From Bacillota bacterium (GTDB lineage Bacteria; Bacillota; Clostridia; Acetivibrionales; DSM-1351), in the NCBI GenBank assembly GCA_023391425.1, contig JAEWAX010000144.1, forward strand, positions 1-45,871: a stretch of 45,871 nucleotides of DNA, given 5' to 3'. Made by a program: the position numbers and the translations under genes. This document shows, piece after piece, positions 42,707 to 45,871 of the stretch. Positions within the stretch are counted from its first letter, which is position 1. Every line of letters begins with the position of its first letter. A model generated the notes under the pieces. That model was given only the letters and a program-made list of their open reading frames with translations, was not told where the DNA came from and did not search any database.

Positions 42707-42782
42707 AATTCAATCATATAGCATTTTTAAAATTGTACAAAAACATAATAATCTGAGTTGAAATAGCAAATATATATTAAAT

Positions 42783-43247
42783 TTATTCCTTCTTTTCATC
42801 TCTCAAAAGGTTTTTTAGTTCATCCATAAAAGTATTTATATCTTTAAACTGCCTATAAACTGATGCAAACCTAACATATGCAACCTCATCCATATTTTTT
42901 AGCTTTGCCATTACCATTTCACCAATATCTCCAGTTGTCACTTCTCTTTGGAGAGAATTGTGTAACTGAGTTTCAATATTTTCTACCATTTTTTCTAAGT
43001 CATTTATTGAAATTGGTCTTTTCTCGCATGCCCTTAAAAGTCCATTCATTAGCTTTTCTCTATCAAAAGGCTGTCTTGATTTATCCTTCTTAATTACCAT
43101 CAAGGGTAAACTTTCAACCTTTTCATATGTGGTAAATCTTTTAGTACATTTTATACATTCACGTCTTCGTCTAATAGCAGAGCCTTCATCCGTTGGCCTC
43201 GAATCTATGACCTTGTCCTCAATAAAACCACAAAATGGACACTTCAT
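42783..43247 (-). CDS. nrdR: Transcriptional repressor NrdR (ribonucleotide reductase regulator)
   Basis: 154 residues from the ATG at 43247 (GGAGG upstream). An N-terminal zinc ribbon has C3, C6 (CPFCGF) and C31, C34 (CIKCTKRF), followed by an ATP-cone (MVIKKDKSRQPFDREKLMNG to EVAYVRFASVYRQFKD). NrdR senses ATP/dATP and represses nrd operons by binding paired NrdR boxes. No nrd gene is in the window and I did not find a clear NrdR box upstream. Confidence 0.97.
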   Translation of the reverse strand: MKCPFCGFIEDKVIDSRPTDEGSAIRRRRECIKCTKRFTTYEKVESLPLMVIKKDKSRQPFDREKLMNGLLRACEKRPISINDLEKMVENIETQLHNSLQREVTTGDIGEMVMAKLKNMDEVAYVRFASVYRQFKDINTFMDELKNLLRDEKKE

Positions 43248-43479
43248 TTTAACCTCCATGTTCCCCAAGCACCAAGTAAATATAATATGTGCACGTTGGG
43301 TTAATTTTTAAGCACTATTTCCATTTTACCTTATAAGATAAATTTTGTACACTGTTATAATCAAGACAGGTACCACAAATTCATGAATACATTTCCTTCC
43401 AAGCTCATCCCGGTTCTGTTCTCTCTTAAACATACCTATTTACGCTAATCCACACTATTCTTTCTTCCCATCTATCATT
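43248..43479. other. Non-coding region upstream of nrdR
   Basis: Holds the likely nrdR promoter (a TTGATT, 17-bp spacer, TTATCT combination is a weak candidate near 43340-43370) and the eroded right portion of the transposase remnant. Nothing else is supported. Confidence 0.35.
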
Positions 43480-43852
43480 ATTGAGATATTTGTAGATTAG
43501 TAGTATCGTCGTATTTCTATCCTTCAGTGTCCCATATCAGCAGTTCTTCCATTGATAAAGTTTATCGTGGCTTACCATTATTATTTGATAGCCTATATGC
43601 AATATTTTGATTTCCTATCTTATCTTGCATTTCTTTATATTGAAAGTACTTAACAATATCGTTCATCAGACTTAATTGATTACCTTTTACATTTTAAAAC
43701 ATAATCACATTCACAATCCTTAACTTTTTTTTGCTTTTTTACGCGCTGATACCCCGTGGCATCAATAGTAACGATATTAAAGCACTTACAATATGTACTC
43801 CTTTAGTACTTCCCACCTTGTTAGTGCTTACAAATATTTCACCATCCAGTAT
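43480..43852 (-). pseudogene. Decayed ISAs1-type (DDE) transposase fragment
   Basis: Three minus-strand frames carry consecutive pieces of an ISAs1-family transposase: ILDGEIF...GSTKGVHIVSAL (about 43852-43770), IVTIDATGYQ...CDYVLKCK (about 43775-43690) and VKGNQLSLMNDIVKYFQ...NIAYRLSNNNGKPR (about 43695-43570). These match the family blocks around the first Asp (LDGK), the VSA segment, the second Asp (TIDAMG-Q) and ADYVLALKGNQ...DI..YF. Frameshifts, stops and an internal deletion after VSAL show it is dead. No terminal inverted repeats were identified. Confidence 0.65.
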
Positions 43853-43854
43853 AT

Positions 43855-43891
43855 TAAAATAACAGCTCCATGAGGATGTCATGAAGCTGTT
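43855..43891 (-). terminator. Terminator of the GLUG/FN3 protein gene
   Basis: AACAGCTCCATGA (43861-43873), a 5-nt loop and TCATGAAGCTGTT (43879-43891) form a 13-bp stem with one mismatch; on the minus strand ATTTTAAT follows. It lies ~78 bp after the stop codon at 43969. Confidence 0.7.
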
Positions 43892-43968
43892 ATAGTAATC
43901 ATTCTGTCATTATTTTTTCTTGATATATACATACTCTTTAGGATTAATACAATTATTAATACTTAAAG

Positions 43969-45871
43969 TTACTGCTCAGGTGTTATGTTTTCTGGCACAA
44001 TAGGTACTCGCAAATCTTGTACTCCACTTATTGAGATACTTAGTATAGTACTTTCATCAAACATATTTCCAGTTGCATCATACGCCTTTATTGTATATGT
44101 ATATGTTTTTGCTCCAGGAATATCTATATCTGTAAAATTAGCAGTAATTGATGTCCCAACTTCCACTCCATTTCTATAAATTTTATAGCCTGCAACAACC
44201 ACATTCTCTGTGGCATTATCCCACTTTAACTCTATAGCTGAAGATGTTACTACTACACTATTTAGCTCTATAGCTGAAGGTGTTACTCCTACACTACTTA
44301 AATTTTCTGGTATTGTTAGTGCTTGTGTATCTAGTGCTTTATCTATTGCAACGCTTTCTAAAGCATTTAAATCAGATATAATTTCCTCTTTACTATATGA
44401 CTTTACTGCGTATGTATATCTTATCTGTGCTGGTGCATTAGATTGTACTCCTCCTTCAAAATTGTATTTGACTGAATATGTAATGTTTGATTTATTATAC
44501 ATACAATCATGACTGGTATAATAATAAAACTCTAACTTTGTATATATTCCAGCAGACAGTGTTCCATTCATCGTGATACCGTTGGCTGTATTCTGAAGGG
44601 CTATCTGCTCCCATTGCCCACTAATTTTACTATACCCTCTTACTCTCCCATAATCCTCACCCGAATGTCCATCTACAGGTGGTACTGTAAATGTATATTC
44701 GGTTATAGTAGCTCCTTCAATTCCTTCCTCAATAATTGTTGATTCAGGACCAGTGAGTACTACTCCTCCGCCCTGTGTTTCATCTGCAACAAAAAACGCG
44801 GTAGCTGCCCAAGCAGATTCAGCACCATAGGAATCTACTGCTTTTACCTTAACAATGTTCTTCCCAACAGGATATGTAGATTGCTCTGCAGGCCTTCCTT
44901 CCCATACATATGTAATTGCATCACCATCAAGATCTGTCGAAATTGCATTAATTGTTACTAAGGTACCAGGTACCACACAGTTTGTAGCTGGATTCATGGT
45001 TATTACCGGTGTTGATGGAATATTATTGTATACCACGACAGCATCTGAATAGCTATATACTTTTCCAGCTAAATCAGTTATGTTAGCTATTAATGTATAA
45101 TTTCCAACTGATTTAAATGTAATGCTACCACCATCTTTGTTCAAATTTCCTACAGTAAATGAATTAATATCAACAGTCACACCATCTTTTTGTAATATCC
45201 ATACTACTGGTAACTTTCCTACTGCAATAGGATTTGTAGAGATGTTTAAAGTGTCTTTTATATGAATACGATCTGGTAAATTTATTGTCAACTGTGGTGG
45301 AACATCATATTCGGTAACAGCCGTTATTTGATTGCTAGGCAAAGAAATATTTCCATTAATATCAAAAGCTTTTACTACATAGATATATGCTGTGCCAGGT
45401 GTAAGTCCTGTATCTGTGTATTGATTTGTAGTTGCAATACTTATTTCTTTTCCATCTCTGTAAATCTTATATCCTGCTACCCCAATATTATCTGTTGAAG
45501 AATCCCATGATAAGGTAATTGAGTTTATAGTTTTCGATGTAACTTTCAAGTTTTGTGGAGAGGTTGGTGCTTGAGTATCTACATAATGATGGGGATTAGG
45601 CAATTCCCTCAGATATGCATATGTACCTCCCTCAATAATATTCCAAATATTTGTAAAATCCCAGTTAACAAATGTTGCTTGGTGCATCAACTCAGTTGTC
45701 GTTCTTGCCTGGGTTGTCGGTGTTGTAAACCCACTGTTTGTACTATCGAAATAACAATTTTTAACGGTAGCATTTTTTCCGCTACCAATGAAACCACCTG
45801 AAACAGCTACATTACATTTTACTTTACCTGCTGCATAACAATTGGTTGCAGTAATACTGGTGACATAGGAG
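43969..45871 (-). CDS. GLUG-motif and fibronectin type III surface protein, C-terminal part (start outside window)
   Basis: The frame is open to the right edge, giving 633 visible residues. The edge-proximal part has GLUG-repeat features: AVSGGFIGSGKNATVKNCYF, then FVNWDFTNIWNIIEGGTYAY followed by LRELP. Next are an FN3 domain (APTSPQNLKVTSKTINSITL), an Ig/PKD-like pair (LTINLPDRIHIKDTLNI; SFGAESAWA-type VDSYGAESAW), a domain around GEDYGRVRGYSKISGQWEQI, and a second FN3 domain. It ends VPENITPEQ with no dockerin, SLH or LPxTG anchor, so it is secreted, anchored by its missing N-terminal part, or truncated. A TTG at 45690 is internal. Confidence 0.85.
   Translation of the reverse strand, partial: SYVTSITATNCYAAGKVKCNVAVSGGFIGSGKNATVKNCYFDSTNSGFTTPTTQARTTTELMHQATFVNWDFTNIWNIIEGGTYAYLRELPNPHHYVDTQAPTSPQNLKVTSKTINSITLSWDSSTDNIGVAGYKIYRDGKEISIATTNQYTDTGLTPGTAYIYVVKAFDINGNISLPSNQITAVTEYDVPPQLTINLPDRIHIKDTLNISTNPIAVGKLPVVWILQKDGVTVDINSFTVGNLNKDGGSITFKSVGNYTLIANITDLAGKVYSYSDAVVVYNNIPSTPVITMNPATNCVVPGTLVTINAISTDLDGDAITYVWEGRPAEQSTYPVGKNIVKVKAVDSYGAESAWAATAFFVADETQGGGVVLTGPESTIIEEGIEGATITEYTFTVPPVDGHSGEDYGRVRGYSKISGQWEQIALQNTANGITMNGTLSAGIYTKLEFYYYTSHDCMYNKSNITYSVKYNFEGGVQSNAPAQIRYTYAVKSYSKEEIISDLNALESVAIDKALDTQALTIPENLSSVGVTPSAIELNSVVVTSSAIELKWDNATENVVVAGYKIYRNGVEVGTSITANFTDIDIPGAKTYTYTIKAYDATGNMFDESTILSISISGVQDLRVPIVPENITPEQ

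Noticed and set aside
43248..43420. NrdR box autoregulating nrdR
   Set aside because: No pair of sequences close to the ACA-N-ATAT-N-TGT palindrome was seen.
1..45871. tRNA, rRNA or riboswitch genes
   Set aside because: No cloverleaf, rRNA-like or known riboswitch sequence was recognised in any intergenic gap; a covariance search would be needed to be certain.

Overview
The window is AT-rich, and its gene order, ribosome-binding sites (GGAGG type), frequent GTG/TTG starts and protein families all point to a motile Gram-positive anaerobe of the class Clostridia. A Ruminiclostridium/Clostridium cluster III relative is my best guess, but this is inference because no 16S or species marker is present. 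About 34 kb (721-34728) is one nearly uninterrupted minus-strand flagellar and chemotaxis (fla/che) operon. Read in the direction of transcription (right to left) it carries flgB-flgC-fliE-fliF-fliG-fliH-fliI-fliJ, a MotE/YlxF-like gene, fliK-flgD, a flagellar operon protein, flgE-flbD-fliL-fliM-fliY-cheY-fliO-fliP-fliQ-fliR-flhB-flhA-flhF-flhG, a PilZ gene, cheB-cheA-cheW-cheC-cheD, a small membrane protein and sigD. It ends in a tail of poorly known genes: fapA/DUF342, a 93-aa protein, a DUF6115 membrane protein and a YceG-like protein. Together these encode the basal-body rod and MS ring, switch complex, type III export gate and ATPase, hook, number/placement GTPases, the CheA-CheW-CheY phosphorelay with CheB/CheC/CheD/FliY adaptation, and the sigma factor for late flagellar genes. 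motA/motB, flagellin and cheR are not in the window.

Upstream of the operon, on the same strand, lie the housekeeping genes comM (yifB), dprA, topA and trmFO, the order seen in Bacillus. The codV-hslVU-codY block found between trmFO and flgB in Bacillus is absent. In its place is a short scar made of a duplicated trmFO 3' tail and a 12-bp minisatellite, next to a good SigA-type promoter for flgB.

From 41.8 to 45.9 kb the window becomes accessory. It holds an apparent, unannotated type I toxin-antitoxin locus (a 45-aa holin-like hydrophobic peptide on the minus strand and a convergent ~94-nt antisense RNA on the plus strand), nrdR with its terminator, a decayed ISAs1-type transposase, and the C-terminal part of a large GLUG/fibronectin-III surface protein that runs off the right edge. 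At the left edge is the 3' part of a MATE transporter, convergent with the end of the fla/che operon.

The main non-coding features are a 52-bp tandem array after fapA, a palindromic element present twice inside the operon, nested hairpins between cheY and fliO, a strong hairpin between flgE and flbD, a dispersed 30-bp repeat upstream of fliK and between comM and dprA, and the toxin-antitoxin locus. I consider that locus the best candidate for an undescribed system.
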